This document shows, one piece after another, positions 1 through 13,180 of a stretch of 64,000 nucleotides of DNA. Origin of the DNA: Cricetomys ansorgei (taxonomy: Eukaryota; Chordata; Mammalia; Rodentia; Nesomyidae); the NCBI GenBank assembly GCA_026225945.1, contig JAMJFZ010004066.1:1279001-1343000 (forward strand), in the 5' to 3' direction. Each line of letters opens with the position of its first letter. Within the stretch, counting starts at the first letter, position 1. A model generated the notes under the pieces. The model ran no database searches. It was not told the origin of the DNA and saw only the letters and a program-made list of their open reading frames with translations. The translations under genes and the position numbers were made by a program.

Positions 1-1256
1 AAAGAGATGAATTGGTTTACATTTCTGCTGCTCCATTTATGGCTGAGATTTTATCTCACTAAAAGGATGATCTGTCTAGATCCTCTCCTCCTCACACTGC
101 CTTGTGGCTGAATGGATAGCTTGAGATCTCTGCCTTCCTCCCTTTTGCACAGTCCACATATATGGTTAGCTTCTGGCTGACCACCGTATAGAATCTACAG
201 GTGCCATACCCTAAGCTTGCTCAGGCCAGGGGAATAGTCCTAGGTCTCTGTGGGCCAGGATGCAATGCGGCTCCTTGTAACACAAATTCTATTTGGTATC
301 TGTGAAGAAACAGAGTGTGTATGACTAGAATGTGCACCGAGTTGCTAAGGGGACTCAGTGAAACGCTCCATGTCAAGGAAAAGTGCAGCTTCCCACAGGA
401 GAGGAAAGGGCTTCCTCCCCCTTCAGTACTATGTGTAATCTGTTTTCCTTTCAAGCCCCAGCACATGCCAGATACATGTTTCTTGACCAAAATGAGCTAT
501 GTATGAGTGTCCATGTAAACAGGTGTGTATGTTTTTGTATGACAACAATTATTTATAGGAATTATTTCAAAAGTTTTATAATCAATAAAGAAACAGATAT
601 CCCAGTGTAGGTTTGGCCTTCAGGTTCCAATTCATAGAAATAAAAAGACCCACATTTCAAATATCTGAATAATACCGCTGAGCTACAGATGACAAACAAC
701 CTCCAATGGTTAAAGAGCAATAGATTAAAGGCTATCAGATTAAAGAAGAATCCACGAGGTACAGACATACTGAGGGCCAGACTGGCCAGCATCCATGAAT
801 AAAGAGACATAGCAGAAGGAAGTCCCATCCAAGAAAACAGGTTACAGCCAAAGGAGGAAGAAAATGATGGTCCGCAGACATCATCAAACATAATCTTTCC
901 CTCAGGAGGCCAGCAAATTGACGGTTAAGCCTGCACCTCCCACCCGCAGCCCTAAACGTAGGCTCCTGGTATGGCTGCCACTACCATCTTGAAGGGGTCC
1001 ACATGGTCAATGGGAGAACAAATCTGCCGAGATCGGGCATGGCTGTCAGGAAACCTGGCTCTGAATTCTGGACTTCTGCATCTCAGTGGTTTCTGTTCCT
1101 GCCGAGGCTTCTCCGGGGGCTGAGGATCCCACCCAGGATGTGAGTGTGGCTGCCTTGAGGATCGATCTACTTGATCATTCTGACAGCAGAGAAGGCCCTT
1201 CCAGGCTCCGCTACTTCTGAAGTTGTCATGGCAACCACCAGGGTGGTCTTGATTCC
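1..1256. other. Unique-looking non-coding DNA
   Basis: No repeat family, RNA gene or convincing exon is recognised. Short open frames on both strands lack splice context or family resemblance. Confidence 0.5.
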
Positions 1257-1675
1257 TGTCTTAGTTAGGGTTTCTATTGCTGTGATAAAAACACCACAAT
1301 CCAAAGCGACTTGTGTTTTCAGTCACTTCAGCTTACACCTCCACATCGCAGCCCATCCCTGAAGAGGGGGTCAGAAACTCAAGCAGGGCAGGAACTCGGA
1401 GGCAGGAGCTGATGCAGAGGCCATGGAGAGGGGTTGGGGGGTGTGGGGTACTGCTTACTTAAGGCTTGCTCAGCCTGCCTTCTTATAAAACACAGGACTA
1501 CCTGCTCAGGGCCAGCACCATCCACAGGGAGAGAGACTTTTATATCAATCATCAATCAAGAAAAATGCCCCACACTCCTGCCACAGGCCAGTCTGATGGG
1601 GACATTTTCCCAATAGAGGTTCCCTCTTCTGCAATGACTCCAGCTTATGTCAGGTTGACATGAAACCAGCCAGCA
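1257..1675 (-). mobile_element. MaLR-type LTR, antisense
   Basis: The plus strand starts tgtcttagttagggtttct and ends near cagccagca. This is the reverse complement of a rodent ERVL-MaLR LTR (MT/ORR1 group), whose 3' end reads cacagcaatagaaaccctaa. The copy is nearly full length and diverged. It has no coding capacity, and no clear target-site duplication was found. Confidence 0.75.
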
Positions 1676-2499
1676 CCACCCCTTCCACTTCCCCTTCAGC
1701 CCTTCCCGCAGAGGAACCTCTGTAAGTGTCCCTGGACACATAACCTCAGCACTCCATCCACACTACGGCCATTTCAGATTTCCGGACTCCGGTCTGTCAC
1801 CCGCATCCCTCCTGGGTATGACAGCTAGGACAGGTAAGCTTAGTATGCTTGTGCAGGCTGGCATGGCAATACGGGAAGCTAGTGAGCTGCAGACTGCATG
1901 AGCCCACCCTACAGAAGCAGCACCCATCTCGCCCTCTGTTTCAAGCACAGCAGCTTGTGCAAGCCCCAGTTTAACCATGTTCTGACGGTTTTACCATCTG
2001 TTCACAACTGCGTCAGGGACCGAGTGGGCTGAGTTCCTTTCAATAAGAGCTGGTAACACCAGGAGCTACTGGCTTTGGAAATGCCAAGCAGGCAGAGGGT
2101 TGTTGAGGGAGCTGCCAGGAGCACTGACTCTGGTAGGGGACAGCGAGAGACAGTCACTAAAGGGGCCACCCAGAGCAGTCCTCAACTGTAGGTGCTGGCA
2201 GCTGCTGGCAATGGGAGCTCAGAGCTGCTGAGGCTGAGAGCCGAGAGCCACTGACGCGCGAAGCTCAAGGCTATAACACTAGAGAAAACGGACTTTGCGT
2301 TCTCAAGACTTCGACCCAATTTAAGCAAATGAACAGCAACTGACGGACGACACGTAAGTCTCTATACTCTGCATCAGGATTCTGTATGGACTCTGCTACT
2401 GTCCCACCCCTCCACAGAGCGCTTGGATGGAAAGGTCCACAGCCATATGCTTTTTAAAAAATGTCTCAACATCCTACTCAGGCTATAAAATTGTCTTGT
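1676..2499. other. Unique-looking non-coding DNA
   Basis: Nothing recognisable. There are no open frames of note and no clear repeat. Confidence 0.5.
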
Positions 2500-2615
2500 T
2501 TCAAATGACTTAGGAAGAGTTCTGGAAAATGACCTATAGTCACTGGGTAGGTCACATAACTATGTCATGCACCTGGGACTAGAACTCAAATTTCCTCAAT
2601 TCCAGACTGCAAACC
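2500..2615 (+). mobile_element. Possible MIR fragment
   Basis: Words such as gggactagaactcaaat preceded by a 'cact...ggtcacataact' segment resemble the 3' half of the ancient MIR SINE. The match is weak. Confidence 0.35.
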
Positions 2616-2724
2616 TTCACCAACATGAGTCAACACTTGGAAATCCCTAAGCAGCTATCAATAGCCACAGTATGTGACTTTACAGTAATATACAATGTGA
2701 CTCAAATGATAAGCACTATACAGC

Positions 2725-2747
2725 AAACACACACTCACGTGTGTGCG

Positions 2748-2783
<36 letters not shown>

Positions 2784-2827
2784 AGTATACATACATGCAT
2801 GAGGCACATGCCCATATTCGAGTGAAT

Positions 2828-2866
<39 letters not shown>

Positions 2867-2930
2867 TGTGTGTGCATATACCCACATCCCCCCCACAAAC
2901 ACACACATAAACACTCACACACATTTAGCA
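2725..2930. repeat. Compound (CA)n microsatellite
   Basis: Two pure CA runs (about 2752-2780 and 2829-2863) are separated by a mixed CA/TG/TA spacer, with imperfect CA on both sides. Opposite-strand open frames of about 90-130 codons here are dinucleotide artefacts. Confidence 0.95.
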
Positions 2931-4103
2931 GACAATGTCTACTGGCATTCAGATCCACCCCCATGTCCAGTTCTCTTCTTGGAAATAAATTGCTATGGTC
3001 CATCTTGCATATGAGCTATGTTCAGAGTTCATCAGAGTCACAGATATTGGGGGGCAGCCCCCCCAGCTTTTGGCCCCTGCTTATTTCAGAAATCTTGAGA
3101 GTTGGAAAGCCACAGTTGTATGCTCCGTGACGAGTCCATAGTCAGAAATGGGGGACAAAGCCCCAAAGTATTCTTTACTAAGTCTCTGTGGCCTGAACCC
3201 ACAGGAGGGGAACTTTCGAAGGGGGCAAGTCAAGGTCTGTGGGGGAAGGACAGGAGCCTCCAGGACTTCAGAGACCACGTCTGTGCTGTATCAGCACGCC
3301 AGCGCTTGCCTCTGTTCTACACGTCTCTTTCTAAAAACCGAGATGCTTTCTCTGGCCTCCTGAATTTATTACCTTGTTTCTCGTCCTTTCCGTGCTTTAG
3401 AGACTGGAAGGCTAATTTCTTTCTCCTTCCTTTCCTGGTTACTCTGATTTCCATGCCTGCCTCGTGCTCACAGGATCTCTAGACCACAGTGGCCACCCTT
3501 GTCCGTTCCGAACCCAGGTGGAAACACTTGCTCTGTAACTAATGATTACAGTAGCAGCTGTAGGGTCTCGAGACTCTATCAAGTTCTGGAAGGACTTTTG
3601 CGTTTCTGTGTTTGAAAGTGTTTCTTACATTCCTGTTTTTCTGAGACTTTACCCATTGTGAATTTTACACAAAATGAATAGTATTGCTAGATGCATCTAC
3701 ATTAATGATCGCGGAGTTTAAAATACTCCGCGGCTTCTTCTGTTAATATTGGGAATCATACTGATTCCTAAATACGGCCAAACTCCTGGGCTCCTGAAGC
3801 AAACAGCACTTGGCAACACATACTTCCCCTTCCACACTAATGAAATCTTCTTACTAACGAAATCTGTTACCAGGAGTCCTCAGCATCTGAGTAATTGACA
3901 ATGAACAGCCAGGATGTTTCTTCTCATCACTGGGAGTTGAGCAATGAGCAAAGCCCCTTTGATTTTGGATCCAGGACCACCTGATTAGAAGTGGCACAGA
4001 AGAACTGGAAGAAATAGTCCCTGGGTATGCCCAACCTTCTAACACTGTGACACTACACTGTCATATACAAAGGTCAAGCTTGAGAACTGCATAATTCAAT
4101 TAT
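2931..4103. other. Unique-looking non-coding DNA
   Basis: No recognisable repeat or gene. A 126-codon plus frame (3102-3482) has no family resemblance and no splice context that I can defend. Confidence 0.5.
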
Positions 4104-4332
4104 GGGGGCGGGGGTACTGAAGCAATGGCTCAGCAGCTAAGAGCATTGGCTGTTCTTGCAGAGAATCTGAGTTCGATTCCCAGCATCCACGTGGCGGCTC
4201 ACAACCATCTGTCAAGGGGATCTGATGCCCTCTTCTGGCCCTTGAAAACACTGCAGGCACACAGCACACATACATACATGCAGGCAAACACTCATACACA
4301 TAAAATAAAAATAAAATCTTATTTTAAAAAGT
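4104..4332 (+). mobile_element. B2 SINE
   Basis: The tRNA-like head (caatggctcagcagctaaga) and box B (gttcgattcccagc) are present. The B2 body (tgccctcttctggcc) and the A-rich aataaaa tail follow. Full length, diverged. Confidence 0.92.
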
Positions 4333-4861
4333 CTCATGGGGGAAGATAAGAATAGTACTGTTTAATAAGACAAACTAGATAGCCATATTACACGTTTCAC
4401 ACGAAAATGAAATGAATATATCCAGTCACCATTTTTCTCTTTTAACAACCTGAAATACTGATTAGAATCAAAGCTCTTTAATTATTATCAATACATTAAA
4501 TTATACTGATAACAAATATTCAAAGATATTAATACCTTTCACGCTATTCTATTTTCATTTACATTTCTAGATTAGACTGTTGCTAAGTTTGTGTGGCTTT
4601 GAGGACAGAAGGCTCCCACTCCTACCATGCAGGTTGACTTGTGGGCTGAAGGGGTCTCGGCAGCATCACCGCCTCGCTCAGGTATCAGCAGGGACAGCAG
4701 CTAGGATCAGAACTACATGGGAAAAGGAACAAAACAAAAGAATTAAGCAACAGTAGCTGAAACAGTCTCAAGTCTTCAGCTTAGCCAGCAACTCAAATTT
4801 TACAATTCAACAATTTCACCAAGTGAGCCCTAAGCCCAGAACTCTTAATTCTTAAAAATTA
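4333..4861. other. AT-rich unique DNA
   Basis: No feature recognised. Confidence 0.5.
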
Positions 4862-4868
4862 GTTTAAG

Positions 4869-5086
4869 TCACTTGTTCTCAACCTTCCTAACATTGCGAC
4901 TCTTTAATACAATTAGTTCCTCATGTTGTGGTGATCCCCCAACCATAAAATTATTTTCATTGCTACTTCATAACTAATTTTGCTACTGTTACGATTCACA
5001 ATGTAAATATCTGATGGTCTTAGGCGACCCTTGGAAGAGTCGTTCGATCCCAAAGCGGTCGTGATCTACAGATTGAGAACTGCTGG
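4869..5086. mobile_element. URR1-like hAT element, copy A
   Basis: The terminal inverted repeats (cttgttctcaacct and gattgagaactgctg) match the 'cagtggttctcaacc' ends of the non-autonomous rodent URR1 (hAT-Charlie) elements. The repeat gtttaag at 4862-4868 and 5087-5093 is the likely 7-8 bp target duplication. There is no transposase sequence. Confidence 0.8.
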
Positions 5087-5093
5087 GTTTAAG

Positions 5094-5878
5094 CAAAGAT
5101 CTAATACAGTACATAAAGCTTTATATGGCCAGCTCCCTATTCTAGAATAAACTCTAGAAACAACTTCAAGGATCCACAGTTAATAAGAGCCAAAGGGCAG
5201 GAAAACAGTCAACCGTACTTTAAGCACCTTCAACTGAGAGGTTTGATTTGTTTCTGCAACAGTAAGACGTTTTTTAGGCACTGTTATCACCGATACAGAT
5301 CATTCATGTAAGGACTGTTCACTTTCCCCACAATATTTGTATTTAATTAGAATCTTGATAATCATGTTATAGACATCTTGATAGTAAGACAGAGAGAGAG
5401 AGAGATGCCAATAAAGACAAGTCAGCTCCCTTTAGACACCAAGGACATAAAACTGGCAAGAAATGACTGCTCACCAAAGAAACAGAATGAGAAATGCACA
5501 GGGGATTTTGATGCAAAAATCAGTTAGTGAAAGTCACTGAGAAGTAAAACCTGGGAAAGGCAGTCCAGGCACTGGGGCATGGTAGAAATGGTACAGGTCC
5601 TGAAGCAAAGAGGTCAACTGCAAGTTATCAGCTAACCAAAAGGTTATCTGAATATGCCTGAGTTACACTCATTCAAAACACTTGAGAATCAACTCTGTGA
5701 AGACAGCCACCGTCCTTTTGAAAACACTTTTTACAGAACAGAATGTAGCTCGGGTCTACTGTAGTTCGGATATGTTGCATTCTGTTCCCTAAAACTCAGC
5801 GGTGATGCACAACTTTTTCTTACTCAGGGTCAGAGATGCAGCCTGCCATCTATTCTGAGGAGGAAAAGAGAAATTCGG
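5094..5878. other. Unique-looking non-coding DNA
   Basis: Only a short (GA)n run near 5392-5405 stands out. Confidence 0.5.
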
Positions 5879-6116
5879 GGACTAGGGGGATGGTTAGGAG
5901 TGCCTGTCTGCTGCTCCTGCAGAGTTCCTGAGTTCAGTTCCCACCAGCCACCACAGGTGGCTCACAGCTGCCTGTAACTCTAGCTCCAGAGGCTCTGCCG
6001 CCCCCTTCTGACCACCACAAGTACCAGCACTCGTGGGCGCATACTCACACACAAACACACATGTATACATAGAACTACAATAAAATAAGCCTTTAAAAAA
6101 AAAAAACAAAAACAAC
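5879..6116 (+). mobile_element. B2 SINE
   Basis: A diverged B2 body with gagttcagttcccacc (box B region) and the 'cccccttctgacc' segment. It ends in an A-rich tail from about 6084. The head is degraded. Confidence 0.85.
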
Positions 6117-6260
6117 AAGATGTCCTTTTCCCTAAGTAAACGTGTGTATGTTATAAACTTACTTACAAATACAGAAAATGATCCTCAGGTTTTAGATTAT
6201 CCAGGCCTCATTTTATCTCTAGTTCAGTCGATTTGATCTGATGGTTTTAAGAGTAACCAA

Positions 6261-6631
6261 TTATTATGGTCTGAAGGAGAGATGCCATTCCCTCAGCCAG
6301 ACTCACGTGTTTGAACACTTGGTCCCCAGCTGGTGGCGCTGTTTGGGGAGGTTATGGTATCTTTAGGAAGTAGAACCTTGTTGCAGGAAGCTCTCATGGC
6401 TGGGGTGGGCATGGAGGGCTTATGACCTCTCTCTACTTCCTGTTTTCTCTCCCTGCTTTCCACGTCCGGTTGAGATATGATCTCTCAGCTTCCTACTCCT
6501 GCTCCATGCCATGCCTTCTTCACCACGAAGGACTCTGTGCCTCTGGAATGGTAAGCCAAAATGAACTCCTTCTTCTATCGGTTGTCCTGGCTATGGTATT
6601 TTACCATAGCAACCTGGCAGTAGCTAACCCA
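6261..6631 (+). mobile_element. MaLR-type LTR, sense
   Basis: The body contains gtttgaacacttggtcccc, ctggtggcgctgtttgggg and gtaagccaaaatgaactcc. It ends with a catagcaacc...agctaaccca version of the MaLR 3' end. Near full length and non-coding. Confidence 0.75.
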
Positions 6632-6864
6632 TCAATACTGTTAGGCCCCACTTTAGAGATGGGCACACCTCACTGACTGTGTGCCTCAGGGCAAGGAAAG
6701 TGGCTGGTATCACAGCTTCTGGGTAATCAGTTATGCCTAGAAAGTCTCCAATCTGTGTGAAAGTCTATGGAATTGCTACTTTTACTATTAGCTCTTGCTG
6801 AAGTCAATGACCAACAAGTCTAGAACCAACGTCACACACGGGTCTAACTTAGTCTTTGAAACAG

Positions 6865-6990
6865 GTAGAACCTCCACTACAGTGAAGAACTGGAGCGTCA
6901 GAAGGTGACTTGTCCAGGATCATATGGGACAAGTAAGCACCAGGATGACTGAGCACAGCATCACATTGCTAACTAGACCATGTGGTCTCT
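6865..6990 (+). mobile_element. MIR fragment
   Basis: The segment agaaggtgacttgtccagg followed by a 'catatgggacaagtaagcacc' equivalent resembles the conserved MIR 3' half ('gtgacttgcccaaggtcaca'). Confidence 0.55.
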
Positions 6991-7148
6991 CTTCAGATAC
7001 AAATACGCACAGTTTTCTTCCATGCAAAGCTGCTAATATTCCTAATACAGGTCAGGAACCATAAAGGTCATTAAGAGTTAACTAGATTGTGTGAGTAGTC
7101 AAGGCTATTACATGCGAGACGTGATCCAGCTACCAAAAGGTGAAATCC

Positions 7149-7376
7149 TGGGGCTGGAGAGATGGCTCAACGGTGAAGAACACTGGTTGCTCTTCTAGAG
7201 GACCTGGGTTCGATTCCCAGCACCCACATGGTAGTTTACGACCATCTATAACACCAGTTCCAGAGGATCTGATGCCCTCTTCTGACCTCCACAGACACCA
7301 GGCATGCATGTGGTAGACACACATACATGTAGGCAACGCATTCATACACATAAAATATGTCAGCCTAAAAAAATTA
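7149..7376 (+). mobile_element. B2 SINE
   Basis: Clear B2: ggggctggagagatggctca, box B ggttcgattcccagcaccc, the tgccctcttctgacc body and a cacataaaat tail. One of the better preserved copies. Confidence 0.95.
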
Positions 7377-9652
7377 ATTGCCAGCTCAGGGGCACAAGTT
7401 TACAGCACTGTAATTCCAGCTGAGTGTTCTCAAGGTTTAACCCAGCACCCCTGAGCGGCTACCATCCAGGAGCATGGCTGTATCTTCCTGGTGCTCCTGC
7501 CCACCATATTCCTAACAAGAGCTCTCATCTCGGTTTTAGCTTCCAGGTGCCCAAAGCATCTCTACCCTCCTGAGTGCAGCCTACCACTGGCCCGTTCATT
7601 CACTTCCATACTATACAACTCAACAAACACATTTGTATTGTTCATGTTGAGCAGTATGTGTGTTCCCACTTGGAATGACTGGAGTCCTGTCCTGCATACC
7701 AAAGCACTTCTCAGTGCACCAGAAGAAGCGGGTGAGGCCCCAAGGAACCAGGACTTCATGGAGATTACAACAGTGTAAACCCATCACGTGGCAGGGGGCT
7801 GCCATCTGGAAGGAGGCGGTGGAGGGGTTATGGATTTAGAAGCTGACTTGATTCAGATGGCCAGTGGTGCGGCCCTAAGCTAAGAAGTCTAAAGAGAAGA
7901 AAGACGAGAGCTGCAGGTTGTGGTCAGAAGTGGGAGAGAACGCTGAGATACCTCATTCTGTGGAGCAGAGGAATCCCCTAAGGCAGCCTGAGCTCCTTGT
8001 CATGAGGGAAACACTCCTGAGGATAGTGTTCAGTTGGATAGCCTCCAGTTACACAGAGCTCTGGCGTGGGTGCCAGAACTCCTGCTAGTGTGGCAGAGAG
8101 ACTTAATGTTCTGTTTAATTGCAATCAATGTTAACGTAAGCAATAATACGAAGAAATGGCTACTGTGGCTAACAGCAGTGCCCTAGGGGTTCTGGCTCAG
8201 ATTGTAGGACAGGAGCTCCTATTACACAGATCTAAGAAAGAAATACTATGAAGAACAGCACACAGCCACTCAAGTCTTCACTGACTCCAAGAACAAACGA
8301 ATCAATAATTAAAGGGAGCCACGCCCCCTTCCAAAATCCCACCAAAGACGTGTGGACCCTCAGCCATTTGGGTTCTGATTAATGGGCTCAAGGCCTAAGC
8401 ATCAAAATGCACTCGCCTCATCTCCAGGTAATTGTTAAAATGTTGCTACCAAATAAAAAATCACTTACAGTACACCGTGAAGCCAGTGAGTCACAGCTTA
8501 GGATAAACAAACACCTAGGTTTGTCTTTCTTATTGCTTTAAAGTCTTCTAAAATTGAGAGAGGAGAGATGAGGAGAGGGGAGAGGGGACAGGACCAGACA
8601 TCTTTTATGGTAACGAACATGAGATCCGGTGACTTCAAACACACTTCAGACCATTTGGGTCAACAGCAGTACAGACGACCTCCAGTTCTCATTTCTCTGC
8701 ACTGGGTGTGGAGAGGACTGCACTGGGCTCTGGAAGTCTTTTCTGCAGGGCATCTTACAGAGTCCACGATAATGAAAGTGTTCCTGGGGATAAGCCTGCT
8801 AGGACCACTTATGCATGGCATTTATCGTCAATACGAAACAAGGAATCCTGTGATACGAACATGCTTAGTGTGAAAACAGGCTTGCTGAACGGCTCACTGT
8901 CAATCTGCCATAGTCCCCTAATCTGATCGCATTAAACCTGTTTACTATTTTGGTCCTTGCCATGGCTCTTAAGCCTCCCAATGCTGGTTCCACAGAAATC
9001 AGAAGCTGACATTCACACATGTGGGCCCTGTGGGTGTGGCTGTTTGCTCTCTTCATTTCCTTGTTCCTTAACGAGACCCCACTTCCATCTATGAGATCGG
9101 GCCATCAGTGTTCCCAACTATTCACAAATGACGTTCCGTTGGCAACACTCTGCTCAGCCCTATAAAACATGTGCCCGCTATTAGTGCCAGAAAAGCACAC
9201 TTTGCAAAGGATGACATTTAAGAGGGTACAGCTCAGCACAAGAGAGAGGAAGGACAGAAAGAAAGATGGAGGGGGGAGGCAGGAGGGAGGGAAGAAGGGG
9301 GGGAGATAGAGAGTGGGATCATGAAGCACATGTCTGGGACCTGTGGTCTCAGAGGTTTAGTTCCCATTGTATCACACACTACATCTTTCACTGCAGAACC
9401 TGTATGAATTTATCTAGTCCAACCCAATACAACATAGCTGAACTGTTAGGAGACAATGGGGGAGACACTGCCGGGTAACAGGAGAAGGTCCTTGCTCTTA
9501 CAAGTCCTTACTGAACTGGTTGGGGAACACACAGCCAAATATACAACAGGTGTCAGAAGAGGTAATAACAGATGAGACGGTGGAGTAAGTTAAAATAAAA
9601 ACGACAGGTGGCATTCATTAAATATAGCGCATATCACATTGTCGGCACTCCG
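7377..9652. other. Unique-looking non-coding DNA
   Basis: No gene or repeat family recognised over about 2.3 kb. A purine-rich GA/GGA patch lies at about 9245-9315. Small open frames (about 8568-8926) lack supporting features. Confidence 0.45.
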
Positions 9653-9654
9653 AA

Positions 9655-9818
9655 AAAATCTTTTTTAGATTTATTTATCTTATTTTATGTGTGTGAGTGT
9701 TTTGTCTGCATGTATGTATGTGCACCACAGTTGAGCTGGTGCCCTTGGAGGTCAGAGGAGGAAGTCAGATCCCTGGAAACTGGAAGTGGGGATGGTTGTG
9801 AGCCTGATAGGTTATGAA
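9655..9818 (-). mobile_element. B2/B3 SINE, truncated
   Basis: Antisense B2/B3: the T-rich start (complement of the tail) is followed by atgtgtgtgagtgttttg, gcccttggaggtcagagga and gatccctggaaactggaa. The tRNA-like head is missing at the right end. Confidence 0.8.
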
Positions 9819-12240
9819 GGAAGGAAAGTCAATCCTTGACAGTATGACTTTGCAGAGACTCCAGGCCTGAACGGATGTCTGAGCTAACAGTGCTGGGCAA
9901 AAACACTGAAAGGAAGACCACGGAAGGCTGCTGCTTTGGACTAACCACAGTAGGCTGCAGGTCAGACCTAACAGAAATGCTGTCATTCATGCTAGGTGCC
10001 ACACCATCAAACTGAACCCTGAAATGGGCCAATTAAAAAAAAAAAAAAGGCAAATCAGAAGAAAGAAACACTAAGCAGCCAATCGGAAGAGGCCCAGTTA
10101 CCTGGGCTGGGTGGTAAGATCTCCTGTTCTGACTGTAGCTAGTGACTCTAGCCAACCCATTCTTCACCTGTATTTCCGCCTGTGAATGCACGCTTACCTG
10201 CTCAGCACAGAACCCTCACTGTCTGCATGCAAGTAGTTGCCTGATTACAGAGAACGCATAAGAGCCCTCTTGAAACTACACGTGCTTGACTTCTGCCCTT
10301 GGCTCTAGCCTCCCACTACATGTTGGAAAGACACCATGTCACAGCTGGAAAATTACAGGCGTTGGAGGGACGCATGCGAGAATGCTGAGAGAAAAGTGGC
10401 TCCAGCTGCAGTAAGCAGGAAGGATCCAAACCTGACGCTGAGGATCTGTCCTTCGGGAAGCAGAGTACAGCAAGTGAGTGTAAAGGTAACGACTCACATC
10501 AATTTATCAGCGCGCCATCGAGCTGAGGTGCCGTTGCCCCGGCACTTAACGCACAGTGCACATGCGTCTCCACGGAGACTTGACTTTAGCAGTGTCAGGT
10601 GTTAAGGAGCCTGAGAGACACACCTCCTACTCAGGGAGGCCCCCTCCTCCAACTCCCGTCCACTTCTACTTGAACACTGCGGAGGAAGAGTGAGTTCGCG
10701 ATTTGTAATCTCAAGCACTAAGCATCGCTGTCTGAAATAAGGTTTTCTTGGTACTTCGGAGGAAGCCTGCATGCTTGAAACATCAACCCCGTACTTCCTG
10801 CTCTTACCTAACACCAGTCTCTGAAATCTCAACACCACCGCCTTCCTGCGGTCCAACACAGGGCTGAAGGTGCCTAGCGTCTCTCTAGGAGAGACGCCTA
10901 AAGCCACGCCCACCACGCAAGGCCTACCGGGAAGGCACACACCCTTCTGGGTTGCAACACCCAGGCTGTCCCCTCACGTCCCCTCAGTAAGTACCCACTT
11001 CCTTGACACTGTCAGCACAAATGGGGTCCCTGTCCCCCCAACATGCAGCATTCCAAACAGTGACGTCCAACTCCTGGGCGCAGCGTTCAAGGCCTTCTGT
11101 GCAGGGTGCCAATTGCTTTTCCAAGATGCTCTTAGGTGCTTCTCGTCTGCCAGCCATAGCAGGCCGGCACTGGCATTTCCCGTGTCCCTGTTACCAAGCT
11201 TCCTGAACCTTCAGGTCCCTTTCTTATCAGTGAGCAGGACCAGCAGTGACATCTGATGGAGAGCCCTGCTCTAGGGTGATGGACACCCTAGAGACGTCCA
11301 TCTCCCTTCCCCGTGCCCACCGCACAGAACGCCACAGCCTCGATCTCACAAGGTTCCTCCACTTACTCACTAAGGAACTATGGGCGGTTCCTTCAAACCC
11401 GTTTCCTGAGATACAAGCAGGAGACTGCGAGAGTCATTAAATGACTTAGAGACAGAAAGAGCCAGCCTCGGCACACGACAAGCAACACTGGCACCAAACA
11501 CTGCCGCAGCCTGACCTGAAACCACGGTACCAGACTGAAGACCGACTGCGCGTGGGTCCTGCCCTCCCTCCCCCAGCCCCGGTGTCACCCAGAAAGGTTT
11601 TCACAGCAACTTCCAATCGACGTTAGCCTAAAACGAAACCACTTAAGCACCCACACGAAAACTAAGAACTTGAGGTGGCTTCTGGAAAGTTCCAGCTTAG
11701 TTCTGGTATTAAATTTGTTGAGTTCTTCATTAGCATACCAAAAGAACTAGATCACTGGAGAGCAAAAAAATGTAGAGGTTGAAGATGGTCAGATAGTCAA
11801 ATATACTTGGTTTTCAAAGGAAAAATGGATTATCCAGTTGTATAATGCTCCAACCTACACAAGCCAGGCTACCTCTCCCTCTATGTTCCTCTCCCTCGGT
11901 GAGCAGATATGGACCTATGGAACAGTTCTCCTTTCCATCCTGACTCCACACATTTTCCCGCCCTCCCTCCTCCAGTCTTCCTTGTTTGCCCCTCAGCCCT
12001 GGGCACTATCACAATACTCAATCATGGGACATCTAAGTGCGTTTTCTTCAATGATCCTTTCTGACCTATCTGAGCAAGAGAGCTGGGTATGCCTTGAACT
12101 CAGTGACCTGACCTCGAACTGAATCTGTGGTCACCACCTCCAAGTGTCACATGGGCCTCGCACGAGAATGTGTGCCAAGGGAGCCGCTGTTTCCAGGCCA
12201 CCAAACAGTTTTTAATGAGCCCCTCTGCAATGAGCATCGA
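9819..12240. other. Unique-looking non-coding DNA
   Basis: No repeat recognised apart from a short poly(A) near 10034. A small CpG patch sits around 10505-10580. Several 60-128 codon frames occur on both strands in this more GC-rich part, but none resembles a known family. Confidence 0.45.
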
Positions 12241-12245
12241 AAGAT

Positions 12246-12263
12246 TAAAAAAAAAAAAAAAAA
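12246..12263. repeat. Poly(A) tract
   Basis: About 17 consecutive A residues, with no recognised retroposon body upstream. Confidence 0.8.
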
Positions 12264-13050
12264 GTTTGTTCAGGATAAAATAAGGCTCCCGGCGTGAGGG
12301 TCGCTGATGAGAGGCACGTGGGAAGGCTGGCGAGCAGCGCTACCGAGCAACACTGCAGACTGGCAGCAGCTGGCTTCCTCCAGCCATACTCAGAGGCAGC
12401 CAGGACAGAGGCAGGAGACAGGATGGGGTCCAGAGGGGGCACACCAGCTGCTAACAACAGGACCCGAGGACGGGAAAGGCTGAGTGAGGCCACGGGACGC
12501 CTGATTGACCGCTTTATCCAGCATCACAGATACAATTCCGCTTCCTTATTAAGCAATCCGCTGATCCCAGAGTTTGTAAAAGTCTCCTTTGAAAAAGTGG
12601 AGCAGCGTGTCCTTGGCTGATCTTCCGCACTCTCCCGATTCCCCTTGCTCCTACAAAGGCTGCAGACCAGTGTCTCCCAGGAAGCGCCCCGTCTCACTGT
12701 AAAGCCTGAAGCAGATCTGAGCTGAGTGGAGGGGCAGCCTGCCTAAACTGGTTTATTCTTTTCTCTCCTTTAATGGTTCATTCTTGAAATGAGAATTCAT
12801 CACTGATTCAAAGAGATGCTAAAAATAGCCCTGCTACACAGAATGCAGAATGAGACATATCACACCATCTTGCTTTTTACCAGCTCAGTCTTCTTCGGCG
12901 TATCCCTTCAAAACGTTGTCTTTTTACTATGTAAAACACTTCAGAAACACAGAACATTAATTTTTCATGCCAATTAAAAGTTGGTATTAAATCTTAATAC
13001 CAATTTCATAGCTATTACAGAAATCTCTGCATTAAATCTTACGTTAAAAT
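12264..13050. other. Unique-looking non-coding DNA
   Basis: A 108-codon plus frame (12294-12620) is the best open stretch. I recognise no domain in it and do not call it a gene. Confidence 0.45.
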
Positions 13051-13180
13051 GGTTTCCCAGCACATGGGAGGCGGAGGCAGGTGGACCTCTGTGAGTTCAA
13101 GGCCAGCCTAGTCTATGTACACAGTGAGTTCTAGGACAGCCGGGACTGCAAGGTAAAACCCTGTAAAACAACAACACAAC
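13051..13180 (+). mobile_element. B1 SINE, 5' truncated
   Basis: Begins within the 'cccagca...gggaggcggaggcagg' segment and continues with ctgtgagttcaaggccagcc. It ends in an A-rich tail. Confidence 0.88.

Noticed and set aside
2725..2930. Possible CRISPR-like spacing of CA runs
   Set aside because: It is an ordinary mammalian microsatellite. There are no direct repeats with unique spacers.
7149..7260. tRNA gene signature (A and B boxes)
   Set aside because: These boxes belong to B2 SINEs, which are tRNA-derived. No cloverleaf-capable independent tRNA was found in the window.
9203..9240. Short U6-like word (gcaaaggatgacat)
   Set aside because: The resemblance stops after a dozen bases and no snRNA structure surrounds it.
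10336..10605. 89-codon frame beginning with an ATG, followed by a CpG patch
   Set aside because: No family resemblance and no supporting regulatory layout.
12294..12620. 108-codon plus frame after a poly(A)
   Set aside because: No recognisable domain, no splice or promoter context, and the composition is unremarkable.
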